Assembly (NCBI GenBank): GCA_910586355.1
Contig: CAJUHJ010000009.1
Coordinates: forward strand, 49,662 to 113,661
DNA: 64,000 nt
Source of the DNA: an uncultured Lachnospiraceae bacterium
Lineage (GTDB): Bacteria; Bacillota; Clostridia; Lachnospirales; Lachnospiraceae
Direction: 5' to 3'
Positions 26,411-34,487 of the stretch are shown one piece after another (position 1 is the first letter of the stretch; every line of letters starts with the position of its first letter). The notes under the pieces were generated by a model that saw only the letters and a list, made by a program, of their open reading frames with translations, was not told the origin of the DNA and ran no database searches. The position numbers were made by a program, and so were the translations under genes.

Positions 26411-28295
26411 AAGCACCTGAATTTTTAACCGCAACTGTTACGGAAAGACGGTAAAAGCAAAAAAACACGCCGAAGACAACTGCCACACTGATAAGATAAA
26501 TCATTCGTAAATCTGTAAACATCATTTTTTCTAAGGCATGAACAGAAAAATAAGCGGACGCCGCCATAACAATAAACGGAAGGGCATATGCAGTTTTTAA
26601 TTCTTTGGAAACTGATTTTTTCAATGTATTTCCTGAAATGCCAAGTTTTCTAAGTACCAGCATACGTTCTTTTTCTTCAAACGCATCATTATAAAGTTTC
26701 ATAAATAAAATACTTCCGCTTGCCAGTATAAATACCATAAACATAAAAATACACATGGTATATAAGACTTTAATCCACTCGATATCGCTGCTGTCTGGAT
26801 CAATTGTAACTCTTGCCGAAATTTCGTTTAACGTATCTAATTCATCTTTCGACGCAGCAAAATTATAACTATCTTTAATTTTATAATTATAAGTATATAC
26901 CTCTGTTCCTAACGGCAGAAGCCTTTCATATTCTTCATCACTTACCAGATAAAAAGTCATCTGTTCCTGAAGATACCCCAAATACGGCACATTCTTATCC
27001 GCTGTCTGCCGGTAAGTTTTCCCATTAATCACACAAGTAACATCCGAACGGTCTGTAAGCAGCGACAAAAGGTACAAATGCGAAATCTTAATAATTTCAT
27101 TGTCTTTTGGAGTTTCCAGTTCAAATTCCAGTCCGGTTTCTCCCGCAAGCCTCTTTAACTTTGAATACGCAATCACTACATAATTCCCATAATTCACTTC
27201 TGTATCCCACATAGAATTATCAATTTGGAGAATTGGAATCTGCGCTTTGTATGCAATCTGGTTATCCTTTTCAATCAACGGCTGGATTGTCTCGTCAAGT
27301 CCCTTTTGCGCGCTTATTATCTGATAGGTAAACGTATTTCTGAAATGCACCATAGCATCATAACGATACTTCATCGCAAAACCTGTAGCAAGCGCAGTCA
27401 CAGAACATAGCATCAGCACGCAGGTCATTGCATACGTACGATAATTTTTTTTCATACGAAAAATAACATTGTTTATCCAAAGCGTTCGTTCTTTATGATA
27501 TAAAAAAGATTTTTTCTTTGCCAGATTTTGAAAAAAAATTGGAAGAAAACCGCCAAAAAGCAAATATACGCCGACAATGACAAGTATTACAGCGGCCAGC
27601 ACATTTCCCATCACTTCCTGTCCGCCTTCTTTTACAGCAAGATAGTATCCGGCAAAAAGAATCCCAATACCCAAAACAGCTTTTATTGTCAAAACAATCG
27701 AATTTTGACGGACATATTCATTTTGGCGGGACGCCGAGACCATTTCAAGAACGCTGCTCCTTACAATATTGATATAACCTTTTACGGCAAATATCAGGTA
27801 CATAAGAAGATAAAACATACTTGTGATAACAATGGGTTTTAAAGTAAAGGAAAATGTAATGTCAATCGCAATATCGGAAATTTTCAGAAGTATCATCTGA
27901 AACAGCTGTGTTGTGATGATTCCGGATAATATGCCCAGTATCCATGCAAACAGGCCCGTCATCATAATTTCTATCAAATACAGTTTTCCGATTTTTTGAT
28001 TTGACAAACCCATAAAAGTATAAATTCCGATTTCCTTTTTTTGTTTTGTCAAAAACACATTTGTCGCATACCACAAAAAACAAAACATAAAACAACCAAG
28101 CACAATTGAAATACATTGAACTAGAATATGAATATACTCTACATTCTGCTCTCCCAATCCATCAAACAAATCCGAATAAATAATATTTTGAAAGTTTAAA
28201 AATACCAGGATTGTAAATGCCATGGATAAAATAACGGCCAGATAATTTTTCAAGTTGCTTTTAAAATTCTGTACGGCAAGCTGTATCATGCTCAT
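26409..28295 (-). CDS. ABC transporter permease, BceB-type (FtsX-like)
   Basis: A 628-residue permease with ten expected helices: an N-terminal helix, three helices at ~55-165, a fourth block, a large extracytoplasmic domain (~310-510) and three final helices. This is the layout of BceB-type transporters, which detoxify bacitracin and other cell-wall antimicrobial peptides and help signal their presence. The KEIGIYTFMGLSNQKIGKLY segment is the FtsX-family contact region. It overlaps the ATPase gene by four bases. A BceRS-like two-component pair lies 3-4 kb upstream on the same strand, separated by lrgAB and an Rpn gene. Confidence 0.9.
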   Translation of the reverse strand: MSMIQLAVQNFKSNLKNYLAVILSMAFTILVFLNFQNIIYSDLFDGLGEQNVEYIHILVQCISIVLGCFMFCFLWYATNVFLTKQKKEIGIYTFMGLSNQKIGKLYLIEIMMTGLFAWILGILSGIITTQLFQMILLKISDIAIDITFSFTLKPIVITSMFYLLMYLIFAVKGYINIVRSSVLEMVSASRQNEYVRQNSIVLTIKAVLGIGILFAGYYLAVKEGGQEVMGNVLAAVILVIVGVYLLFGGFLPIFFQNLAKKKSFLYHKERTLWINNVIFRMKKNYRTYAMTCVLMLCSVTALATGFAMKYRYDAMVHFRNTFTYQIISAQKGLDETIQPLIEKDNQIAYKAQIPILQIDNSMWDTEVNYGNYVVIAYSKLKRLAGETGLEFELETPKDNEIIKISHLYLLSLLTDRSDVTCVINGKTYRQTADKNVPYLGYLQEQMTFYLVSDEEYERLLPLGTEVYTYNYKIKDSYNFAASKDELDTLNEISARVTIDPDSSDIEWIKVLYTMCIFMFMVFILASGSILFMKLYNDAFEEKERMLVLRKLGISGNTLKKSVSKELKTAYALPFIVMAASAYFSVHALEKMMFTDLRMIYLISVAVVFGVFFCFYRLSVTVAVKNSGA

Positions 28296-29053
28296 GAAAA
28301 ATCACCTCCCATAGAGGCCTGCATATCGATAATCCTATCATAAAATTCTTTTCTGCTTTCTCCGCGGCTTATCCTGCACCAAATCTGTCCGTCTTTTAAA
28401 ATATAAACGTCTTTTGCATAAGATGCGCTGTAAGCGTCATGCGTTACCATTAGAATCGTCGCCCTTTTGCTGTCATTGACACTTTTCAGACAATCCAGCA
28501 AGTCTTTGCTTGACCGAGAATCCAAAGCCCCGGTCGGCTCGTCAGCAAAAATGATTTCCGGATTGGTAATCAGCGCACGACATGCAGCCGCCCGCTGCTT
28601 TTGTCCGCCGGAAAGCTGGTACGGATACTTTGTTAAATGTTCTTGTAATCCAAACATCTTACCTAGTTCTACCGTTTTTTCAATACATTCTCTGCTTGAA
28701 ACCCCATTCAGCGATAAAGGAAGCGCAACATTATCCTGCAAAGTCATCGTATCCAAAAGATTATAGTCCTGAAAAACAAAACCGATTTTATCTCTCCTAA
28801 GTTTTGATAATTCTTTGTTTGAAAGTCTTGTAATATCTCTTCCATCCAAAAATACAGAACCCTGCGTCGGCTTATCAATTGTTGAAAGGATATTTAGCAA
28901 TGTAGTCTTGCCGGAACCGCTCGGTCCCATGACCGCTATAAAATCGTTCTTTTTAATTTCCAGGTTGATTCCCTTTAATACAGAAGTCAAAAAGCCTCCT
29001 GCACTGTAATTTTTTGTCAAATTTTTAATTTCCACCACTTTTTTCTCATTCAT
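28292..29053 (-). CDS. ABC transporter ATP-binding protein, BceA-type
   Basis: A 253-residue ATPase of the MacB/LolD/BceA group. Walker A GPSGSGKTTLLN (about residues 43-54), Q-loop VFQDYNLLD, signature LSGGQKQRAA, Walker B IIFADEPTGALDS and the switch His in MVTHD are all intact. It powers the permease encoded immediately downstream. The ATG has a strong AGGAGGT site, and a TATAAT with no clear -35 precedes it, so a regulator may be needed for expression. Confidence 0.94.
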   Translation of the reverse strand: MNEKKVVEIKNLTKNYSAGGFLTSVLKGINLEIKKNDFIAVMGPSGSGKTTLLNILSTIDKPTQGSVFLDGRDITRLSNKELSKLRRDKIGFVFQDYNLLDTMTLQDNVALPLSLNGVSSRECIEKTVELGKMFGLQEHLTKYPYQLSGGQKQRAAACRALITNPEIIFADEPTGALDSRSSKDLLDCLKSVNDSKRATILMVTHDAYSASYAKDVYILKDGQIWCRISRGESRKEFYDRIIDMQASMGGDFS

Positions 29054-29115
29054 ATGAATTACCTCCTATAATAGGTATTATAAGAAAAAACAGCTCAAAA
29101 ATCCTGACATTTAGA

Positions 29116-30120
29116 TTACAGTTTTGTAAGGTTATTGTTCTTTATAGAATCCGCTTCTATTCGCTTAATTTTTTCTTTTGTCACACCAGAAATTTTTGCA
29201 ATTTCTTCATAGGAGTATCCGGCTTTTCGCATGGCAAATATCATGGAAGCTTCTTTTGCCGCTTCCCCAGCCGCTCTGCCAGCCGCTTCACCGGCCGCTC
29301 TGCCGGCCGCTTCTGCCGTTTCCCAAATACCTTGACTAAGATTACACATAGTATCCACGTCCTCTCTTAATTTGTTTTCGATTGGAATGTTGTATTCTGT
29401 CTTTATAATATCCAGTTTCCTTTCCGTCTTAAGCGTTGCTGACAGCAAAGCGCCAAGCAGACGGTGCAGGCTGGTTTCTTCCCTATATTCTGGGAGCTCC
29501 TTTGACAATCCTATCATTACGATATTGAACAGCTCCTTATTCCCCGGCCAGTTATAGGCGCCCAAAATGTCCTCTTTGGCAAGATGTATATGAGCCAGTA
29601 TATTCTCCTCCATATTCATTACCAGCCAGATGGAATATACGCGTTTAATGTCATTATAGTTCGTGTTTTCAAAATCACGTCCTTTTTGGGAGGATATAAG
29701 GCGGCTTACATAAAAAACTGCCCGGTTCAGTATATCGTATCCTGATGGTTTGTCTTTCTGGGCTTCAACATTAAGAATTATTTGTGAAATGCCGTCCTTC
29801 ATGCGGACATAAAATACAATATCAAACCGCACGAACCCTTCTTGAATCTCACTGTTTTCTGAATTGAAACCAGTCACTTTCTGTCCTTTTTCAACTGTCT
29901 GTACGTTTGTTCTGCCTGGATCGACTGGAACAATGCCAATGAGCGGATCACCCTCAATAAAGGGTACGATATCTTCTGGATCCATTTCTTTAAATTCATC
30001 TACCGTCTTTGCCAGTATGTGTGCGAGAATGATTTTATGCCCTATCAGCTGTTTTGCCATTTCATCATACTGGGATTTTTGACTGGATGCCTGGACGGTA
30101 TTTTTTATTTCTGTATTCAT
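29116..30120 (-). CDS. Rpn family PD-(D/E)XK nuclease/putative transposase
   Basis: A 334-residue protein of the Rpn (recombination-promoting nuclease) family. The nuclease core is seen as GFVRFDIVFYV followed by ILNVEAQKD (D...ExQ, the PD-(D/E)XK metal and catalytic residues), in the order normal for the family. The C-terminal part has an Ala/Gly-rich repeat (AAGRAAGEAAGRAAGEAAKEA spread over about 20 residues) encoded by 24-base repeats, then a helix-turn-helix-like end (YSYEEIAKISGVTKEKIKRIE). The start at 30120 is set by a GGAAAGG site. It stands alone with its own promoter between lrgB and the BceAB-like genes. No terminal inverted repeats or target duplications were seen. Confidence 0.88.
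   Translation of the reverse strand: MNTEIKNTVQASSQKSQYDEMAKQLIGHKIILAHILAKTVDEFKEMDPEDIVPFIEGDPLIGIVPVDPGRTNVQTVEKGQKVTGFNSENSEIQEGFVRFDIVFYVRMKDGISQIILNVEAQKDKPSGYDILNRAVFYVSRLISSQKGRDFENTNYNDIKRVYSIWLVMNMEENILAHIHLAKEDILGAYNWPGNKELFNIVMIGLSKELPEYREETSLHRLLGALLSATLKTERKLDIIKTEYNIPIENKLREDVDTMCNLSQGIWETAEAAGRAAGEAAGRAAGEAAKEASMIFAMRKAGYSYEEIAKISGVTKEKIKRIEADSIKNNNLTKL
29258..29305 (-). repeat. Two 24-base tandem repeats inside the Rpn gene
   Basis: Two near-identical 24-base units (29258-29281 and 29282-29305) and a partial third encode the Ala/Gly-rich AAGRAAGE stretch. Such repeats are common in this protein family and can change in copy number. Confidence 0.7.
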
Positions 30121-30194
30121 AAAAGTTCCTTTCCGTAAATCCCACAAGCCTCATTGGTACAGTATAAATGCGGTTTGGAATCCGCTCTCTATTC

Positions 30195-30223
30195 ACTATA
30201 CTATCAAATGGGTCTGTTTTCAA
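30195..30223 (-). promoter_or_regulatory. Promoter of the Rpn gene
   Basis: -35 TTGAAA (30218-30223), 17-base spacer, -10 TATAGT (30195-30200), about 75 bases before the start. The leader contains a GCGG-8-CCGC stem. Confidence 0.65.
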
Positions 30224-30271
30224 TATTCACTTTGGGGCATACATTCCACATTGCAATATTCCTTCATTTTA

Positions 30272-30964
30272 TCACCACAACCCAGCAAACACCCCCGCGC
30301 CAGCCACGGTCAATATTCCGGAAACTACAATGGACAGACTGCTCATCGCCCCTTCTACTTCTCCAAGCTCCATTGCTTTTGCTGTTCCAATTGCATGGGC
30401 AGAGGCGCCAAGGGCAATTCCCCTTGCAATCGGCTCTTTAATTTTAAAAATCCGAAAAATCGCATCCGCCGCCACATTGCCAATAACGCCCGTCACAATA
30501 ATAATTGCAACCGTTATCGCCACATATCCTCCAAGCTCCTCAGAAACGCCCATTCCAATTGCAGTCGTAATCGACTTTGGCAAAAGTGTCACATAAGCCG
30601 AATGATCAAGACGAAATAAAACTGCAAATAAAAAAACTGACAAAAAGCTTGTAAGGACTCCTGAAAAAATCCCGCATAAAACTGCCCGATAATTCTGTTT
30701 TAATAACTCCATCTGTTCATACAATGGGACTGCAAGACAGATTGTAGCCGGAGTAAGCAAAAAACTGATATATTTTGCGCTTTCGTTATACACTTCATAA
30801 TCGACCTTAAGCGCTGCCAAAAATAAAATCGTAAGAACCACCGCAATCAAAAGCGGATTAAAAACAGCCAGTTTCCATTTCTTTTTCAGAAGTACCCCAA
30901 TACCATAAGAAAGCAGGCTGATAAATACGCCAAAAAAAACAGATGTTTCAAAAATCTCATTCAT
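30272..30964 (-). CDS. lrgB: LrgB family membrane protein
   Basis: A 230-residue integral membrane protein of the LrgB/CidB family, which with LrgA modulates murein hydrolase activity, autolysis and in some species pyruvate uptake. Typical motifs are LLTPATICLAVPLYEQ, LPKSITTAIGMGVSEELGG (split here for length) and RGIALGASAHAIGTAKA. Its start overlaps the end of lrgA by eight bases. In Staphylococcus the pair is controlled by LytSR; here the genes follow an OmpR-type two-component system instead. Confidence 0.93.
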   Translation of the reverse strand: MNEIFETSVFFGVFISLLSYGIGVLLKKKWKLAVFNPLLIAVVLTILFLAALKVDYEVYNESAKYISFLLTPATICLAVPLYEQMELLKQNYRAVLCGIFSGVLTSFLSVFLFAVLFRLDHSAYVTLLPKSITTAIGMGVSEELGGYVAITVAIIIVTGVIGNVAADAIFRIFKIKEPIARGIALGASAHAIGTAKAMELGEVEGAMSSLSIVVSGILTVAGAGVFAGLW

Positions 30965-31328
30965 GCTTGCTGTTCCCCCTTTGCCTGGTATGACATATCA
31001 TCCACTGCACTACTTTTCCGGACACCGCCATAACAATAAATGTCGTCAGCACAGTAATCACGCAATACGGCACAAAATCCTGTTTTATCATCTGCCAAGA
31101 TTTTGTCAGGCCCACGGCAGCGGGAATAAACATCACCGGCATAATCTCAATTAAAAATACACTCGTTTCCTTCACTGCCGAGACCGGAATCAGTTTCCAT
31201 TCCAAACCAAAAAATAACAATAAAATACCATAAATACTTGCCGGAATGGGAAACGGCAGTACCACATGGAGTATCTCCCCAACAAAGGACAACAACAGTA
31301 TCACCCCGAATTGTCTGACATATTTCAT
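30957..31328 (-). CDS. lrgA: LrgA/CidA family holin-like protein
   Basis: A 123-residue protein with four hydrophobic helices and the LrgA/CidA features (PFPIPASIYGILLLF and FIPAAVGL). It begins four bases after the stop of the sensor kinase gene, so translation of the two is probably coupled. Partner of LrgB encoded downstream. Confidence 0.92.
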   Translation of the reverse strand: MKYVRQFGVILLLSFVGEILHVVLPFPIPASIYGILLLFFGLEWKLIPVSAVKETSVFLIEIMPVMFIPAAVGLTKSWQMIKQDFVPYCVITVLTTFIVMAVSGKVVQWMICHTRQRGNSKHE

Positions 31329-31332
31329 ACTC

Positions 31333-32325
31333 CTACTTCATCTCCTTTTCAAATGATGGCTGCAAAACGGAAATCCGAAATCTGGTAAAACAGTCTTTTT
31401 CACTTTCCACAGAAATTTCATGCCCAAGTTTCTCTGCAATTTTTGATGACATATAAAGCCCCATTCCAGTTGACTTATATTTACCATTGTGATGGCTTTT
31501 TCCTGTGTATCCCTTCTCAAATACCCTGCGCATATCACATGCTTCAATTCCTTCCCCATGGTCTTCCACAAACAACCGTACCAAGCTATCTTTCTGCTCG
31601 CTCCAGATTTTTAAATACGGGTTGTCCATTGCATATTTCAACGCATTGCTGATGATCTGGTCTAAAATATAAACAAACCAATTTTTATCTGTATAAACAG
31701 AAATATCCTCAACGCAAATCTCAATTTGAAAATGATTTTTAATTAAAAAAAACTGGTTATTATGCACAGAAGTTTTGACACAATCTAACAAGTCAACCTG
31801 TTTCATCTGAATGTCAAACAAGCTGCTCTGTACTTTGCAGCCCAAAAGCGCTGATTTTAGCTGCTGGTTCATACGTTCTAACTGTTCTTTTAAAGAAGAT
31901 CGAATCCTCTCGTCTTCTATTTTTTCAATCATCAAAAGAGTTGCCGAAAGCGGCAGCTTAACTTCGTGGCACCATTTTGCAATATAATCCTGCAAATCGC
32001 AATTTTGCTCAAACTGTTCGTTAAGCTGTTCTTTTAAAATCTCTGTATCATGTTCTGCAATGGCACAGCCTTCTAGTTCAGGAAAATTTTGATACAAAAT
32101 AGAATTTAACTTTAAGGAATCTCTTATTTTTTTCTGATTTTTACTAAAATTCAAATAATCCGCTCCCCAAAACAATATGCTAAAAACTGCCAACAGAACA
32201 TCAAGATAAACCAGATATACCGCATCCACCTGCGGCAGCAGAAACAAAAAATATAAATTATAAGACAAACACAAAAAAAGACAGAAAAAAAATACTTTTT
32301 TCCTTTTTCTCAAATAACTATGCAA
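31333..32325 (-). CDS. Sensor histidine kinase, BceS-like intramembrane type
   Basis: A 330-residue kinase with two N-terminal helices (about residues 11-30 and 36-55) joined by only a few outward residues, and no HAMP or sensor domain. This is the intramembrane-sensing form that usually reads the state of a BceAB transporter. The phosphorylation site is His120 in WCHEVKLPLS; N-box NALKYA and G-boxes DHGEGIE and STGMGLYM follow. It overlaps the regulator gene by eight bases. The likely partner transporter is the BceAB-like pair 3 kb downstream. Confidence 0.9.
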   Translation of the reverse strand: MHSYLRKRKKVFFFCLFLCLSYNLYFLFLLPQVDAVYLVYLDVLLAVFSILFWGADYLNFSKNQKKIRDSLKLNSILYQNFPELEGCAIAEHDTEILKEQLNEQFEQNCDLQDYIAKWCHEVKLPLSATLLMIEKIEDERIRSSLKEQLERMNQQLKSALLGCKVQSSLFDIQMKQVDLLDCVKTSVHNNQFFLIKNHFQIEICVEDISVYTDKNWFVYILDQIISNALKYAMDNPYLKIWSEQKDSLVRLFVEDHGEGIEACDMRRVFEKGYTGKSHHNGKYKSTGMGLYMSSKIAEKLGHEISVESEKDCFTRFRISVLQPSFEKEMK

Positions 32326-32998
32326 TAAAATATCCCTGTCCTTTCTTTGTCATAATCAAATCCGTCCCACAGTAAATTTTTAATTTATTCCTCAGTCTGC
32401 TGACTAAAGTCGTCAGCGTTCCATCCGATATAAATTCATCCATTCCCCATAATTCCATCATCAATTCTTCCCTTGTGACAACTTTGGGCTTTTGTTCCGC
32501 CAGCTTTTCCATTACCTTTTTTTCTGATTTCGTCAACTCCACTTCTCTTCCAGAACAAAACAATAAAGCTTTCCCCTGTTCCAAATAAATATCTTCTCCA
32601 AGATAAATCCTCTCCCTGACTTTATACTGATATGTCCGTCTTAAAATGGCGTCAATTTTTGCTTTTAACAATTCTAAATGAAACGGCTTTTCTAAATAAT
32701 CATCTCCGCCGCCGGCAATTGCCATGATTTTATCCCGGTCATCATTTTTACTGCTGATAAAAAGAATCGGTATTTCTGAAATTTCCCGAATTTTCCCACA
32801 CCAATAATATCCATCATAAAACGGCAGATTGACGTCCATTAAAACTACATGCGGATGACAGGATAAGAACTCTGAAACAATATCCTCAAAATTTTCTGCT
32901 ATCATTGCCAGATAGCCCCATTTTTCCAAAAACTGCTGGATTTCATCTGCCAGAGCTTTATCATCTTCAATAAGAAAAATCCTCATTTTCATATCCAT
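32318..32998 (-). CDS. OmpR-family response regulator, BceR-like
   Basis: A 226-residue regulator with a receiver domain (acid pocket EDD at residues 11-13, phospho-acceptor Asp55 in VLMDVNLP, Lys in EKPFHLELL) and a winged-helix DNA-binding domain (about 130-226, ending TKKGQGYFIA). The start at 32998 has GATGAG upstream; an ATG nine bases in is also possible. It is paired with the kinase downstream. It probably controls the BceAB-like transporter and, from gene order, lrgAB. Confidence 0.9.
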   Translation of the reverse strand: MDMKMRIFLIEDDKALADEIQQFLEKWGYLAMIAENFEDIVSEFLSCHPHVVLMDVNLPFYDGYYWCGKIREISEIPILFISSKNDDRDKIMAIAGGGDDYLEKPFHLELLKAKIDAILRRTYQYKVRERIYLGEDIYLEQGKALLFCSGREVELTKSEKKVMEKLAEQKPKVVTREELMMELWGMDEFISDGTLTTLVSRLRNKLKIYCGTDLIMTKKGQGYFIA

Positions 32999-33040
32999 CT
33001 CATCTTCACCCCAATCCTAAAATGTCTGTTTGAAACACCT

Positions 33041-33814
33041 TTATGTGTGAACAATCACCGTTTGATAAGGAATCTGTATTCCATTCTTTTTAAAACTTTC
33101 CACCAGGCCTGCCCGAATATCGCTGCATGCCAAAAAACTGTCGTCTAAATTTTTCGTCCAGACAGTCGTCTTTAAAATAATACCGTTTTGTGTATATCCT
33201 TTGATAAAAACTTTGTTTTCCTCTGTATTTAATGTAAGCTCGTGCGCCACACAGATTTCCTTCATACATTTCATTGCTTTTTCAATATCTGCGTCATAAG
33301 AGATTTCTATTTCCATAAAATTCCCAATATTCCCAATATAATTCGTGTTGGTTATAACCGCAGAGTCCATAACTGAATTGGGCACAATACAGCTTTCTCC
33401 ATTAAACTGCTGAATCACCGTATGGCGGATTGTAATATCCTTGACGATACCTTCTGCAATAACGCTGCTTCCCTGGACAACCCTGATTTTTTCATCAACA
33501 TTATAAGGTTTTGATACAGAAAGCGAAATGCCGCTGATGACATTTGATAACGCCTGCTGCGCAGCAAACGTGGCAATTGCAATAAATAAAGAACTGCTCT
33601 GCAGCAGCGTTTTGCTAATGTCTTTTGTCACATCAAACTGTTGTGCCATACTATAAAACACGACAACTACAATCGTAACATTTAATATACTTTTTATAAA
33701 ACGCAAATGAACAGAATTATGCTTCCTTGTCATAATGCGGAAAATCAAATTTACAATCCTGTTTAGCAAAAGTTCTACAAGAATAAACAGGATGATTTTA
33801 ATTAAAATATCCAT
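33041..33814 (-). CDS. Small-conductance mechanosensitive channel, MscS family
   Basis: A 257-residue channel that opens on membrane tension to release solutes after osmotic downshock. Three membrane helices end with the pore-lining stretch AAQQALSNVISGISLSVSKP (about residues 84-103), then a beta domain with IVKDITIRHTVIQQFNGESC and a C-terminal alpha/beta domain. It follows rimM by 18 bases and precedes the response regulator by 42 bases. Confidence 0.92.
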   Translation of the reverse strand: MDILIKIILFILVELLLNRIVNLIFRIMTRKHNSVHLRFIKSILNVTIVVVVFYSMAQQFDVTKDISKTLLQSSSLFIAIATFAAQQALSNVISGISLSVSKPYNVDEKIRVVQGSSVIAEGIVKDITIRHTVIQQFNGESCIVPNSVMDSAVITNTNYIGNIGNFMEIEISYDADIEKAMKCMKEICVAHELTLNTEENKVFIKGYTQNGIILKTTVWTKNLDDSFLACSDIRAGLVESFKKNGIQIPYQTVIVHT

Positions 33815-33832
33815 ACGAAATTAGGCTCTCCC

Positions 33833-34354
33833 CTACTTCTGGTTTAATTCACGCAGTCCCGGCAGCAAATGGATTTTTATGCTGCCCGCTTTTAAATCAA
33901 CCTTTTTGATGCACTCTGATATCGCCGGAATTAACAAATCAGGCGTCCCATCTTTCTCTATAACATAAATATCGTTTGCAGCCGATTGTATCACATCCGC
34001 TACTTTTCCCAAATCCTCACCTTCATCAGAAACTGCCTTAAGCCCGATTAAATCAGCAATAAAATATTCATTTTCTGCAAGCGGAACCGCCTGCTCTCTT
34101 GTCACATAGAGATTTTTTTTCTGATAAGGAAGTATCTCGTTAATATCGTCAATTCCCTTAAATTTCAAAATAACCATATTTTTAAAAAAACGGACTTTTT
34201 CAATTTCCATCTTCTTTTTTTCTGTTCCCGTATCTAAAATCACATCTTCTAAATCCAGATACCGCCTGGGATCATCCGTTGTCGGAAACACTTTTACTTC
34301 TCCGCGGATACCATGTGTATTCGAAATAACGCCTACTTTTAATAAATCGTCCAT
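33833..34354 (-). CDS. rimM: Ribosome maturation factor RimM
   Basis: A 173-residue 16S rRNA-processing factor for maturation of the 30S head. It begins LLKVGVISNTHGIRGEVKVF (about residues 4-23), has a PRC-barrel second domain (YFIADLIGLKAVSDEG) and ends LLPGLRELNQ. The frame is open for 29 more codons upstream, but those are unlike RimM and the promoter lies there. The usual neighbours rpsP, the KH-domain gene, trmD and rplS are absent. Confidence 0.93.
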   Translation of the reverse strand: MDDLLKVGVISNTHGIRGEVKVFPTTDDPRRYLDLEDVILDTGTEKKKMEIEKVRFFKNMVILKFKGIDDINEILPYQKKNLYVTREQAVPLAENEYFIADLIGLKAVSDEGEDLGKVADVIQSAANDIYVIEKDGTPDLLIPAISECIKKVDLKAGSIKIHLLPGLRELNQK

Positions 34355-34387
34355 ACTTCTTACCGCCCTGTTTTTATTTTTGTTGAT

Positions 34388-34414
34388 AGTATCACAAAAA
34401 ATGAAAGATAGCAA
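34388..34414 (-). promoter_or_regulatory. Possible promoter of rimM
   Basis: -35-like TTGCTA (34409-34414), 15-base spacer, -10 GATACT (34388-34393) preceded by TGT, giving an extended -10. It lies just after the upstream terminator. Confidence 0.4.
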
Positions 34415-34418
34415 GAAC

Positions 34419-34482
34419 GAAAGCGGACGTGTCCATCGCAATCAATCCATCTTGTTGAATGCTCCAGCCAAAGTCCGCTTTC
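34419..34482 (-). terminator. Terminator after the Ig-like protein gene
   Basis: A perfect 10-bp stem GAAAGCGGAC/GTCCGCTTTC with a 44-base loop directly after the stop at 34488. A T-rich stretch follows at a distance. The long loop is unusual for a terminator. Confidence 0.5.
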
Positions 34483-34487
34483 CATTT

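Noticed and set aside
29100..29120. Palindrome-like CTG...CAG site before the BceAB-like genes as a BceR operator
   Set aside because: Only about 12 of 18 positions are symmetric and it overlaps the Rpn stop region; too weak to list.
34419..34482. Small RNA or riboswitch in the large-loop hairpin
   Set aside because: It directly follows a stop codon and shows no inner fold that I recognise; best kept as an atypical terminator.
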